Notes: generated by a model from the letters alone, not told the origin. Counted from the stretch's first letter, positions 52,756 through 60,796 are shown. The stretch: 64,000 nt of DNA from an uncultured cyanobacterium (GCA_937944885.1 CALFBB010000006.1:1-64000), one strand, 5' to 3'. A program made the numbers and translations.

Positions 52756-53679
52756 ATGTCTCCAAACGCGATGCGTGACCTTCATGAGGGTCCCTTCTCA
52801 TCTGCAGGTAGCCGAACGATGCGAGAGTCAGCACACTCTTTAGAAGCCCTGGGATCCCTGCTGCGGCAAACACGGGAGGCAAGGGGGCTAACGTTAACAG
52901 AAGTAGCTAACGACACCTTCATTCGCTCTCAATACCTGCAAGCTCTGGAACAAGGGGATCTCAGCCGTTTACCGGAGCCGGTCTACGTGCAAGGGTTTTT
53001 GAAGCGTTACGCCGACTATTTGGGTCTAGATGGGGATACTCTCTCTCGGCAAGCTTTTTCACTGCTGTCAGCCCAAGTACGCCGTCCCTCTTCTCCCTTG
53101 GCGACTGCCAGTGACCAACCTGCCTTTGCCCTGCGCCCTCTTCACCTGTGGGCGGCTTATGTGGTCCTGGTCATACTGGCAGTGGGGGGATTGTCGGCCT
53201 TGCTGGAGGGTACGGGCAATCCCTTCAGCCGCTGGGTTGTTGGTCTGCAAAACATGGGTCGCAATGACGCCGATCCTGCTTCTAGCCGCAACGCCTCTGC
53301 CCCTTTACCGCCGCCACAACCAGCTTTTACCACCCGGCAACTGTTTCCTACTCTCGACCAATGGACCTACATCCAAGGGGTATTCCCAGAGGTTTTAGAA
53401 GCCCATACCCGGCAAAAGCCGGTACGGTTAGATATTCGCGTGGTGGAGCGCCCCTCCTGGTTGCGGGTGATTGCCGATGGGCAAACCGTTTTTGAGGCTA
53501 CACTACAGCCGGGAGCGGAGCTGAACTGGGAAGCGGAGCAATCCATTGTGTTGCGCGCTGGCAATGCCGGCGGGGTGTTGGTGACCTTTAATAACCGCGA
53601 TCTTGGTGTCATGGGACAGTTTGGGGAAGTGAAGGAACAGAGGTTTGAAGCGGGTTTGGAGCTGAATTCATTCCCATAG
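52756..53679 (+). CDS. RodZ-like helix-turn-helix membrane protein
   Basis: A 307-residue protein with an N-terminal Cro-like helix-turn-helix of the RodZ type (LGSLLRQTREARGLTLTEVA to VYVQGFLKRYADYLGLD), one membrane segment (HLWAAYVVLVILAVGGLSALL, about residues 132-152) and a C-terminal DUF4115 beta domain (LDIRVVERPSWLRVIADGQ). In rod-shaped bacteria RodZ links MreB to the envelope; in cyanobacteria the role is less clear. The start is placed at the ATG at 52756; an earlier TTG at 52717 and a later ATG are possible. Confidence 0.82.
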   Translation: MSPNAMRDLHEGPFSSAGSRTMRESAHSLEALGSLLRQTREARGLTLTEVANDTFIRSQYLQALEQGDLSRLPEPVYVQGFLKRYADYLGLDGDTLSRQAFSLLSAQVRRPSSPLATASDQPAFALRPLHLWAAYVVLVILAVGGLSALLEGTGNPFSRWVVGLQNMGRNDADPASSRNASAPLPPPQPAFTTRQLFPTLDQWTYIQGVFPEVLEAHTRQKPVRLDIRVVERPSWLRVIADGQTVFEATLQPGAELNWEAEQSIVLRAGNAGGVLVTFNNRDLGVMGQFGEVKEQRFEAGLELNSFP

Positions 53680-53717
53680 AGATCCCAACCAGTTAGTTCT
53701 TTGAGAGCCATTGAGGA

Positions 53718-54392
53718 TCAACTGAGGCGAGGCAGAGAAGACGTTACTTCCCAGCCTTGGGAGCGAATCTGCCGGAGTAGGCGTTCAACTTTCCCTAGAT
53801 CTTTGTTGCCTGGCTGGATCTCTACGCCACTGGAGAGATCAACGCCGTGAGGCTGCACCTGATGGAGGGCCTGCCGGATGTTGTCCGGGTTCAATCCCCC
53901 CGCCAAGAGCCAAGGCAAGGGCAGGGATAGGGATCCCTGGGCAAGTCTCTGCCAGTTGAGGGTTTGCCCGGTACCTCCCGCTCGGTGAGGGTGATAGGCG
54001 TCCAAAAGGAGGGTCTCGACACAGTCTCTATAGGCATCGGCTGCCGCAAGATCCGCAAGATGACGAATGCGTAGCGCCTTGATGCGCGGGATCCCGGGGA
54101 GCAATTCCCCTAGACGGTAACAATCCTGGGGAGATTCTTGCCCATGTAGCTGCACTGCTGTCAGACCTGTGGTTTCTACCCACCTGGCAATGGTCTCGGG
54201 AGTACAATCTAGAAAGACTCCGACCTTGAGAACGGGCAGGGATCGCACCCAGCCGGCTATGGCGGATGGGGACAAGTAACGGGGAGTATTGGGTACGGCA
54301 ATAAAGCCAAGGGCACTCACCCCCAAAGCAGCAATGGCTTCCGCCTGATCTGGGCGGGTGATCCCACAGATTTTCACAAACAGCTGGCCCAT
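53718..54392 (-). CDS. trpF: Phosphoribosylanthranilate isomerase
   Basis: A 224-residue TIM-barrel enzyme that converts phosphoribosylanthranilate to CdRP, the third step of tryptophan synthesis. Motifs: KICGITRPDQA with the catalytic Cys at the N-terminus, VQLHGQES, the Asp in LLLDAY, and GGLNPDNI with VDLSSGVE at the phosphate site. No other trp gene is adjacent, as usual in cyanobacteria. Confidence 0.95.
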   Translation of the reverse strand: MGQLFVKICGITRPDQAEAIAALGVSALGFIAVPNTPRYLSPSAIAGWVRSLPVLKVGVFLDCTPETIARWVETTGLTAVQLHGQESPQDCYRLGELLPGIPRIKALRIRHLADLAAADAYRDCVETLLLDAYHPHRAGGTGQTLNWQRLAQGSLSLPLPWLLAGGLNPDNIRQALHQVQPHGVDLSSGVEIQPGNKDLGKVERLLRQIRSQGWEVTSSLPRLS

Positions 54393-54415
54393 CTGTGACA
54401 GGTTTGGGGTAAGTC

Positions 54416-55516
54416 TTACTTTTGGTCGGGGCGCATTTGCAGAGGAAAGGACTCCGTCCCGCGAACAGGATGCTGCGGGTGGAGCCGGTTAATGCGGCGT
54501 ACCATTTGCCACAGTCGCCCGAAGTTACGCTGGTTAAAATGCATCACCAAGCGCGGCAGGTGGGCAATCTCCTCCTCCTCTTCCTCCGGCAGGGCTTGGG
54601 TTTGCAAAATCTGGCCAGAGTCAAGGATATCGGCAAACTCCTCATTCAACGTTTCCAAAGCCTGTGCCGAGAGTTCCGTGTTTAAGCGCAGCACCAACAG
54701 CTCCCGCACATAGCGGTTGCTGTGAAAAATGCGATAGAAGTCGATGATCTGCTGACAGGCATCTCCGACATCATCGGTGAGGGTGTAGAGGTAGAGATCC
54801 TCTGGGCTGATCAAGCCACGACTGAGCAAATGCTCACGCACATATTCATCCCATTCCTTCCAATAGCATCCCCCTGTCTTGTCCACCAGGATCAAGGGCA
54901 TCAGCTTGGTTTTGCCCGTTTGCATCAGGGTTAGGCATTCAAAAGCTTCATCCTGAGTACCAAAGCCACCCGGGAAAAGCACCACTGCATCGGTTTCTTT
55001 CACAAAAAAGAGCTTACGGGAAAAGAAATACTTAAAGTTGATCACCCGATCACTGGCCGCAATCACGGGATTGGCCACCTGCTCAAACGGCAGCTGAATG
55101 TTCAGGCCAAAGGAGTTTTCCAGACCTGCACCGCGGTTGCCTGCTTCCATAATGCCACCACCACCGCCGGTCATGACCATGAACCCCCGCTGGCTAATGC
55201 AGTGGGCAAACATCTGGGCCTGTCGATACTCAGGACTTTCCGGCGCTAGGCGGGCTGAGCCAAAGACGGTGACCTTGCGCTGATGGGTATAGCCTTGGAA
55301 GGCTGCAAACCCCTGCTCGAGATCCTCAAGGGTAGCTGCCAAGATCTTGGCATCTAGACGGCTCAGCTTCAGGGATCCAATCCGCTGCAGAGACTGGAGG
55401 ATACGTAACCAAGCCGTGCGATTGGGATGGGGACCCGACTGTTGTAGACAAGTCTCAACCCGGAACAGGAGCTCCCGTAGAAGGGAGGAAAGTGAATCGG
55501 TCAAACTGGGATCCAA
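54416..55516 (-). CDS. LOG-family protein (TIGR00730 type)
   Basis: A 366-residue protein whose central 180 residues belong to the LOG/lysine-decarboxylase-like family: VFGSARLAPESPEY, MTGGGGGIMEAGNRGA and the signature FPGGFGTQDEAFECLTLMQTGK. Characterised members cleave nucleotide 5'-monophosphates at the N-glycosidic bond. The long N- and C-terminal extensions suggest a cyanobacterial subgroup. The end carries repeat-derived sequence (RGTESFPLQ). Substrate unknown. Confidence 0.88.
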   Translation of the reverse strand: MDPSLTDSLSSLLRELLFRVETCLQQSGPHPNRTAWLRILQSLQRIGSLKLSRLDAKILAATLEDLEQGFAAFQGYTHQRKVTVFGSARLAPESPEYRQAQMFAHCISQRGFMVMTGGGGGIMEAGNRGAGLENSFGLNIQLPFEQVANPVIAASDRVINFKYFFSRKLFFVKETDAVVLFPGGFGTQDEAFECLTLMQTGKTKLMPLILVDKTGGCYWKEWDEYVREHLLSRGLISPEDLYLYTLTDDVGDACQQIIDFYRIFHSNRYVRELLVLRLNTELSAQALETLNEEFADILDSGQILQTQALPEEEEEEIAHLPRLVMHFNQRNFGRLWQMVRRINRLHPQHPVRGTESFPLQMRPDQK

Positions 55517-55637
55517 AGTTCTCTGTAGACTACTTTAGTAGGTTATTTGAGCAGAATTTACCCAAGTTTCATCCCAGAACCCAAGTGTTACATCCTGAAA
55601 TACTGAAACTGCCCCTGACGTTCTCCTGAACCTAAAC

Positions 55638-55979
55638 TTAGGCATCAGCAGGTGAGTCAAAGTGCTTTTCCAAAATAGTAGTCAGAGTTGCTTTGGGAAC
55701 AGCACCCACCACTACATCCACCTTCTGACCATTCTTAAACAGCATCAGCGTGGGAATACTGCGAATCCCGTACTGACTGGCAGTTTGAGGATTCTCGTCG
55801 GTGTTGATCTTCACCACCTTAACCTTGCCGACATACTGCTCAGCAATTTCCTGCACCACAGGAGCAACCATCCGGCAGGGGCCACACCAAGGAGCCCAGA
55901 AATCAACCAAAACCGGAATGTCACTCCCTAGCACCTCTGCTTCAAAGGTGGCATCCGCAATATCTACTGGTGCAGACAT
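55638..55979 (-). CDS. trxA: Thioredoxin
   Basis: A 113-residue soluble disulfide reductant with the WCGPC active site at 31-35, preceding strand VLVDFWAP, and cis-proline segment [13 protein letters not shown]. Reduced by thioredoxin reductase or ferredoxin-thioredoxin reductase, it supports redox regulation and ribonucleotide reduction. Length and motifs are standard. Confidence 0.96.
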   Translation of the reverse strand: MSAPVDIADATFEAEVLGSDIPVLVDFWAPWCGPCRMVAPVVQEIAEQYVGKVKVVKINTDENPQTASQYGIRSIPTLMLFKNGQKVDVVVGAVPKATLTTILEKHFDSPADA

Positions 55980-56050
55980 GCTTGGAAAACTCCTGAAACG
56001 GTATCTGTTACTCCCATTACTTTACCACAGCCACCTGGGTCAGCACTGTT

Positions 56051-56353
56051 CTAATGGGATCGTTGCCAGCTGGCTTTGAGGCGCTCCCCCAGCAGCTGGA
56101 CAAAATAGGCCGCTAAGCCTAGCCCAACCATGACAAACATGAAGGTAATTAGAGAAACGGATCCCACCACCAGATAGCGCACCAAAATGCTAATCCCGCG
56201 GTTCAGGGATCCCGCCTCTAGGTTGACAGGCGGCAGTTTGGTCAGCACCGAGAGCAACAATTGAAAAAAACCATAGCCTAGGCCGGTGGCAATGGTGGCG
56301 CCCAACAAGGCATGCCAGGGATTGGGGGGGGTTGGAGAGTGGGGAGAGGACAT
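56051..56353 (-). CDS. DUF3082-type membrane protein
   Basis: A 100-residue protein with two membrane segments (about 14-36 and 58-88) and a short basic C-terminus. It resembles the cyanobacterial and chloroplast DUF3082 family; the function is unknown. It lies 71 bases upstream of trxA on the same strand. Confidence 0.6.
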   Translation of the reverse strand: MSSPHSPTPPNPWHALLGATIATGLGYGFFQLLLSVLTKLPPVNLEAGSLNRGISILVRYLVVGSVSLITFMFVMVGLGLAAYFVQLLGERLKASWQRSH

Positions 56354-56398
56354 GGAATAGTGCCTTAAAACTCATTCCCATTCTAGGGTCTAGGTAAA

Positions 56399-57124
56399 AT
56401 GGAGAAGCTGCTTAAAGGTTTCTTGGGAGACCAACTGATGGCGGACGGAGCACTATCGGGATCCCATTACGACGTGTTGGGGGTTTCAGCGCTGGCCACA
56501 GCCGCTGAGATCAAGCGCGCTTACCGTCGCTTGGTTAAGTACCACCATCCCGACAGTCCCCTCTCCAAAAAAGACCGCGCCACTTCCGAGCGCATCCGCC
56601 AGATCAATGCCGCCTATACCGTACTCAAAGATCCACAGTTACGCCGTGACTACGACCACCAACTCAACCCTAGGCGTAGCCGCCCTCAACCTACGGCCTC
56701 CCCTCGGGAAACGGTTAGCCATGAGGCCGCTGCCCGCAAAGCCTGGATCCAACAGGTTTACACTCCCCTGAATCGGGTTTTGGGGCCGTTGTTGTCTTCC
56801 TTAGAACCCCAGTTGAATGCGCTGGCGGCGGATCCCTTTGATCCGGATTTGCTGGATGATTTTGTGGATTACCTGGAGGAGTGCGGCCAGAAGTTAGCCC
56901 AAGCGCAGCAAATTTTTCGCCGCATTCCCAACCCTAGCAGCCTAGGAGGTGTGGCCTCCAGCTTGTACTACAGCCTCAACCATCTAGAGGATGCCCTAGA
57001 AGAGCTCAACTACTTCCCGCTCAACTTTGATGATCGTCACTTGCACACAGGAGCAGAACTGTTCCGGCGGGCCAAAGGCCTGCGTATCGAGGCCATGAAT
57101 GCCTATGCCAGCCGTTCAGCCTAG
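56399..57124 (+). CDS. DnaJ-domain protein
   Basis: A 241-residue protein with an N-terminal J-domain: HYDVLGVSALATAAEIKRAYR, the HPD tripeptide in KYHHPDS, and INAAYTVLKDPQLRRDYDHQL. It would stimulate an Hsp70 (DnaK). The remaining 140 residues are helical with no Gly/Phe or zinc-finger region, so it is a type III J-protein. Its last nine bases overlap the 3' end of the convergent gene. The ATG at 56399 or the one at 56438 could be the start. Confidence 0.88.
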   Translation: MEKLLKGFLGDQLMADGALSGSHYDVLGVSALATAAEIKRAYRRLVKYHHPDSPLSKKDRATSERIRQINAAYTVLKDPQLRRDYDHQLNPRRSRPQPTASPRETVSHEAAARKAWIQQVYTPLNRVLGPLLSSLEPQLNALAADPFDPDLLDDFVDYLEECGQKLAQAQQIFRRIPNPSSLGGVASSLYYSLNHLEDALEELNYFPLNFDDRHLHTGAELFRRAKGLRIEAMNAYASRSA

Positions 57125-57985
57125 ACCGGAACGGGAGCCGCCACTGGGCATAGCCGGACGCGGGTTGTAGGGGGTGGGAATGTACTGCACGGAAGGACGG
57201 CCCAGGGTGGACTGGGGATACAGATCCATGAGGGCATAGATCTGGGGTGGCAACTCGGTAGAAATGGGCAATCCTAGCTGCCGGGCTTCTTCGGCAGTGA
57301 TTGGGTAATCGTGGGTCACCCGCCCGCTGGTTAGGAATTGAATCAGGGGTTCAATGCAATCGGGATCTATTTTGCGTTTGGGCACTTCATCCTTAAGCAG
57401 ATCGCGCAGGAAGTTCTGCACCTGTTGTATGGCTTTGCGGGCCAGATCCGCCAGGATCAGCGTTTGGTCATCAATTTCAGCAATGGGTTTATCCACCAAC
57501 ACCTGCAAAATGCTGGCAGCAGCATAGCCCCCTAACTGCGGATCCACCGGCCCAAGCACTGCATTGGCATCCATGACAATTTCATCGGCGGCTAGGGCCA
57601 GCATTGTCCCCCCTGACATGGCATAGTGGGGCACAAAGACCGTTACCTTCGCCGGGTGACGAATCAAGGCACGGGCAATTTGTTCAGTGGCCAGTACCAA
57701 GCCACCAGGGGTATGCAAAATCAAGTCAATCGGAGTATTGGGTGGAGTGAGGCGAATGGCCCGCAGGATTTGTTCGGAGTCTTCGATGCTGATGTAACGG
57801 GAAACCGGGATCCCCAAAAAGCTGATCGACTCCTGGCGGTGGATCAGCAAAATCACCCGGCTGCCCCGTCTCTGCTCGAGCTCCCGAATTGCCATCAAAC
57901 GACGGAACTCCTGAACGCGACGATCCAATAAAGGTTGCAGAGAACTAAAAATTAAGAAAATCCAGAACAGGCTGCCCCAGTCCAC
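57116..57985 (-). CDS. Membrane serine protease-family protein (SDH/ClpP-like fold)
   Basis: A 289-residue protein of the SDH_sah family, related to ClpP and signal peptide peptidase. An N-terminal hydrophobic segment is followed by the ClpP-like core: LILHTPGGLVLATEQIARAL and the Ser in YAMSGGTMLALAADEIVMD; VLGPVDPQLGG is also characteristic. It is expected to cut membrane-associated peptides or have lost activity; the target is unknown. The start is a GTG at 57985. Confidence 0.83.
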   Translation of the reverse strand: MDWGSLFWIFLIFSSLQPLLDRRVQEFRRLMAIRELEQRRGSRVILLIHRQESISFLGIPVSRYISIEDSEQILRAIRLTPPNTPIDLILHTPGGLVLATEQIARALIRHPAKVTVFVPHYAMSGGTMLALAADEIVMDANAVLGPVDPQLGGYAAASILQVLVDKPIAEIDDQTLILADLARKAIQQVQNFLRDLLKDEVPKRKIDPDCIEPLIQFLTSGRVTHDYPITAEEARQLGLPISTELPPQIYALMDLYPQSTLGRPSVQYIPTPYNPRPAMPSGGSRSGLG

Positions 57986-58059
57986 CCTTACACCTCGAAC
58001 GGAATGTCCCTGTCTCCAGCATAGAAGATAGAGCCACCGGGGAATTGACCTCTGGATCT

Positions 58060-58926
58060 TCAGGATGAGGAGTCCTCCTCAAGCACGGCAAAAAACTGAT
58101 CCATAGCCTGCAGTAAATCGGCGGGAGAATTTTGGTCGATCCAGGACTGAATATAGGCTTGCTGTTCCGCCAGGTTTTGAATGCGCCCTAGTTTTTGCAT
58201 AGCCAGGTAGCGAGCTTCTGCCTGAGCGCGATTGGTTTGCAAATCCAAGCGTTGCTCAGGGGTGAGGACAAACTCCGTTTGGGTCAACAGATGATCTGCC
58301 ACCATCATGAACAGCAACGGCCCCGCCAGTTCGGGTTGAGGTGCAGGTTCTGGCTCCGGATCGGCAGCCCAGAGATCTTGCCCCAGTTGCAAAAGTTCCT
58401 CTGGGGAAACAGATTCCAGGACGGTTTCGGTGGCAGCTCGCAGTGGCTCCAGATCGATGGCGTGGTAGTCGGCCAGCTCCACCAGGGTCTGTTCCAATTG
58501 GGCCCGGCTCGTTTGTATAGTTGCAGCTTCCTCTGGAGAGAAATCCAACCGTTCTAGCAACAATCCCAGGGCCACCAACCCCACCAAGGTAGGGGGAAAC
58601 CGCAACAGGGTTGAGGCGGATCCCACCTGCTCTAGAAAAGCTTCCAGATCCGGGCCCGAGCCACTGTCAATCAAGTCCTGTACATAAGCCAGCACCAACG
58701 GTGGTGGTGTGAGCCTTAGGATCCCATACACCTGAGCCTGCAGATCGGAGGGGATCCGCAGCGATTCTAATTGGTCTTCAGCCCGCGCTTGCGCTGCAGC
58801 GATTAACTCCGGTAAGTCCGCGGCAACTTGGCCGGCCTGCAAGAGGATCTGGCTGGAGTCTCGCAACATGCTGGCTGCTTCTACAAACAGCAGCAACTGG
58901 GGCACCCGGATCGTTGGGAACACCAT
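58060..58926 (-). CDS. Hypothetical protein, mostly helical
   Basis: A 288-residue acidic, leucine- and alanine-rich protein without signal peptide or membrane segment; no family was recognised. It contains repeated helical stretches (QILLQAGQVAADLPELIAAA, AFLEQVGSASTLLRFPPTL, ELLQLGQDLWAAD). It follows crtR by 11 bases on the same strand and may be co-transcribed. Confidence 0.55.
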   Translation of the reverse strand: MVFPTIRVPQLLLFVEAASMLRDSSQILLQAGQVAADLPELIAAAQARAEDQLESLRIPSDLQAQVYGILRLTPPPLVLAYVQDLIDSGSGPDLEAFLEQVGSASTLLRFPPTLVGLVALGLLLERLDFSPEEAATIQTSRAQLEQTLVELADYHAIDLEPLRAATETVLESVSPEELLQLGQDLWAADPEPEPAPQPELAGPLLFMMVADHLLTQTEFVLTPEQRLDLQTNRAQAEARYLAMQKLGRIQNLAEQQAYIQSWIDQNSPADLLQAMDQFFAVLEEDSSS

Positions 58927-58937
58927 AGCTAGCCTGG

Positions 58938-59939
58938 CTAGAGATCCGTTGCTTCTATGGGATCCAATTCCAGGGAGGAGCCGGCGGGCTTTGTTTCTTC
59001 AGTCTCTTTTAGGGAGTAGCTCAAGGCGGGAGAATGCCAGTGCCAGCCAATTAGAGCATCATACAGAAAGCTGCAAAACTCACCCTTTTGCCAGATACCC
59101 AGGGTTTGCTGGCAATTGTGGGCATCCAAATCCGGCTTGGCCACCCAGTAGGCAGCCTGGTACTTGTACCAGGGCACCGAAGGCCAGAGGTGGTGAATGA
59201 GGTGGTAATTTTGCCCCAGCAGGAGAATGTTGGTCAGCCAACCGGGATAGACGCGGGCATTGTGCCACCGTTCTTGGGATTGAAATGGCCGATGCGGTAG
59301 GTAGTCAAAAAACAGACCCAACAGCAAGCCCATAATGCAGGCAGGCACTAGCCAGTAGTTCATTAGATAGTCGGTGTAGCCAAAGTGGATGGCCAAAGCA
59401 AAGGTTACGATCACCACCAGCCGACTTAAGCCCCACTCCAGCAAATCCCAGCGCCCCTTACGCCACAGTTGCCGTTTGAAGAAAAAGACCTCGTGGTAGA
59501 AAAAGCGCGGTGCAATCAACCACAATGGCCCGCCGGTGGAGACATAGTGATCCGGGTCATCTTCAGGATGATTGACATGGGCATGGTGCTGCATGTGGAC
59601 CCGCTTAAACACCGGATAGACGAAGCCTTGCAACAAAGCAGACCCATGTCCCAAAGCTTCATTCAAAAAGCGGTTGCGATGGGCAGAGCCATGAGAAGCA
59701 TCATGGATCACCGTGCCCAAGACGTATAGGGCCACAAAGTTAAGCCAAAACACCATCCATCTGGGCCAGTGCCAAAAGGCATACCCACCAAAGCAAGAGG
59801 CAGAGACAACCACAGAGGCCAAAAACATCAGCAAAGTGGGGTTCCAAAACTCTGTGGGTGGGCCCAACAGCTCACGGGGAAGGGTACCAGGTTTACGGGC
59901 CGGTTGAGTAGCCAGTTGAGTAGCTGTGGTAACGGTCAT
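58938..59939 (-). CDS. crtR: Beta-carotene hydroxylase (CrtR-type)
   Basis: A 333-residue membrane di-iron hydroxylase of the fatty-acid-desaturase superfamily. The three His boxes are HDASH, HMQHHAHVNH and HLIHHLWP, and the stretch FWNPTLLMFLASVVVSA to GTVIHDASHGSAHRNR matches cyanobacterial CrtR, which makes zeaxanthin and related xanthophylls from beta-carotene. The ATG at 59939 is preferred; the frame is open to 60095 but those residues are not family-like. It is divergent from a structured non-coding interval. Confidence 0.9.
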   Translation of the reverse strand: MTVTTATQLATQPARKPGTLPRELLGPPTEFWNPTLLMFLASVVVSASCFGGYAFWHWPRWMVFWLNFVALYVLGTVIHDASHGSAHRNRFLNEALGHGSALLQGFVYPVFKRVHMQHHAHVNHPEDDPDHYVSTGGPLWLIAPRFFYHEVFFFKRQLWRKGRWDLLEWGLSRLVVIVTFALAIHFGYTDYLMNYWLVPACIMGLLLGLFFDYLPHRPFQSQERWHNARVYPGWLTNILLLGQNYHLIHHLWPSVPWYKYQAAYWVAKPDLDAHNCQQTLGIWQKGEFCSFLYDALIGWHWHSPALSYSLKETEETKPAGSSLELDPIEATDL

Positions 59940-60026
59940 CGGCAGCCATCCCCAAACAGCTCGGCCAAGAAGGACCCAAAAAAGTGGCACGTCCAGGTCA
60001 TCACACCAAGAAGCTGAGATAGATTT

Positions 60027-60044
60027 ATTAACTTTCGTTAGTAT
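60027..60044. promoter_or_regulatory. HLR1-like repeat upstream of crtR and the intergenic RNA
   Basis: ATTAACTT (60027-60034) and GTTAGTAT (60037-60044) are two 8-base units separated by 2 bases, the spacing of the HLR1 element recalled for high-light regulation by RpaB in cyanobacteria. The sequence match to the HLR1 consensus is only partial. TAGTAT and, on the other strand, TATACT can serve as -10 boxes, so transcription may start both ways. A near-identical element occurs at 60326-60343. Confidence 0.4.
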
Positions 60045-60045
60045 A

Positions 60046-60215
60046 CGGCAGAGACTTGCCCAACCTAACAGACTCAACTCAGCTTCCGGTTCCATCCCTC
60101 TATGGGGAGACCGAGGTTGGTGGACTGCTAAGGGGATGGGTAGCCCGTCAATAATGCTGAGTTGGTTTTTCTGCCCTTGATAGGGGAAGTCATCGGCTAA
60201 CTCAGCATTTTTTAC
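60046..60215 (+). ncRNA. Candidate structured RNA between crtR and the small membrane protein
   Basis: CCAACCT (60060-60066) pairs with AGGTTGG (60114-60120); directly inside, CGGT (60087-60090) pairs with ACCG (60110-60113), capped by CCAT/ATGG (60092-60095/60102-60105). A strong hairpin follows: AATGCTGAGTT (60153-60163) with AACTCAGCATT (60199-60209), then a run of T. AACTCAGC also occurs at 60076-60083, in the unpaired part of the first domain, and can pair with the same GCTGAGTT at 60156-60163. This gives mutually exclusive folds. It may be an independent small RNA or an attenuator. Confidence 0.5.
60153..60215 (+). terminator. Intrinsic terminator with long loop
   Basis: A perfect 11-bp stem (60153-60163 with 60199-60209) encloses 35 bases that contain a small inner hairpin (CCCTTGATAGGGG region), followed by TTTTT (60109-type U-tract at 60210-60213 and onward). 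It lies well before the next gene's start, so it must end an upstream transcript. Confidence 0.7.
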
Positions 60216-60313
60216 AATTTACAACGCACAACCCTCCCTGACCCAAACCCCTTTCGAAAGGGCTTTGCAGACGGTGCTAGGTGACTCGGTCCCTGGAGGG
60301 GAGCAAAACAACT

Positions 60314-60343
60314 GTGACAGACTTCATTAACTTTTGTTAAGAT
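60314..60343 (+). promoter_or_regulatory. Promoter of the small membrane protein gene, with HLR1-like repeat
   Basis: GTGACA (60314-60319) and TAAGAT (60338-60343) make -35 and -10 boxes with an 18-base spacer. The spacer contains ATTAACTT (60326-60333), TT, then GTTAAGAT (60336-60343): the same 8-2-8 repeat as at 60027-60044, sharing the word ATTAACTTTYGTTA. A GGAG lies at 60368, 9 bases before the ATG at 60381. Confidence 0.5.
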
Positions 60344-60380
60344 GACAATGAAACGGCGCAACGTTATGGAGCCTTTAACC

Positions 60381-60575
60381 ATGGCCAAGATCTTCACTCC
60401 TGAGTTCAACCAGTTCGAGACCATCAACGCCACCCAAGCTTGGTCTTTGTTTTTTACCGTCAGCGCTTCTGATCAACTTTTCGGCCAGAATCCTGCTGTG
60501 GGTCGCTACATCACCTTGGCTTTGTTCAGTGGTCTTCTCACCGGTATCCTGAACGTGCTGGTGACTTCTGTGTAG
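60381..60575 (+). CDS. Small single-pass membrane protein, unknown
   Basis: A 64-residue protein starting MAKIFTPEFNQFE with one C-terminal membrane segment (about 41-62). It has a plausible own promoter, a clear GGAG ribosome site, codon choice skewed towards C-ending codons as in highly expressed genes, and a strong intrinsic terminator. I do not recognise it as a photosystem, Hlip or NDH subunit. The ATG at 60381 is chosen; in-frame ATGs at 60342 and 60366 lie before or at the ribosome site. Context next to crtR suggests a photosynthetic membrane role, which is speculative. Confidence 0.65.
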   Translation: MAKIFTPEFNQFETINATQAWSLFFTVSASDQLFGQNPAVGRYITLALFSGLLTGILNVLVTSV

Positions 60576-60634
60576 GATACCAAGACCCTTGAGGGTTCTC
60601 GTCAATCTAGCTTTGTGGATCTGCCTGTAACTCT

Positions 60635-60666
60635 GGGCCTGGGGGGAGCTGCTTCCAGGCCTTTTT
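60635..60666 (+). terminator. Intrinsic terminator
   Basis: GGCCTGG (60636-60642) and CCAGGCC (60655-60661) form a perfect 7-bp stem around a 12-base loop, followed by TTTTT. It ends the small membrane protein transcript 60 bases after its stop. Confidence 0.88.
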
Positions 60667-60744
60667 AGCCTGAATTTGAGTTTGAATAGAAGGGATCCCT
60701 GGCCTGACCCAATGACGGGATCCCTGCAGTTGGACCGACTGCCG

Positions 60745-60780
60745 TACCCGCAAACATACCCGCAAACATACCCGCAAACA
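60745..60780. repeat. Three perfect copies of a 12-base tandem repeat
   Basis: TACCCGCAAACA is repeated three times without interruption, 16 bases before the ATG of the U32 peptidase gene. The position suggests an effect on its promoter or leader, or simple slippage. Confidence 0.9.
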
Positions 60781-60796
60781 AAGTTAATCCTCTTTC

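Noticed and set aside
60205-60224. TTTACAATTTACAA as an HLR1 element
   Set aside because: The two TTTACAA units are spaced at 7 bases rather than the 10 of HLR1, and they overlap the terminator U-tract.
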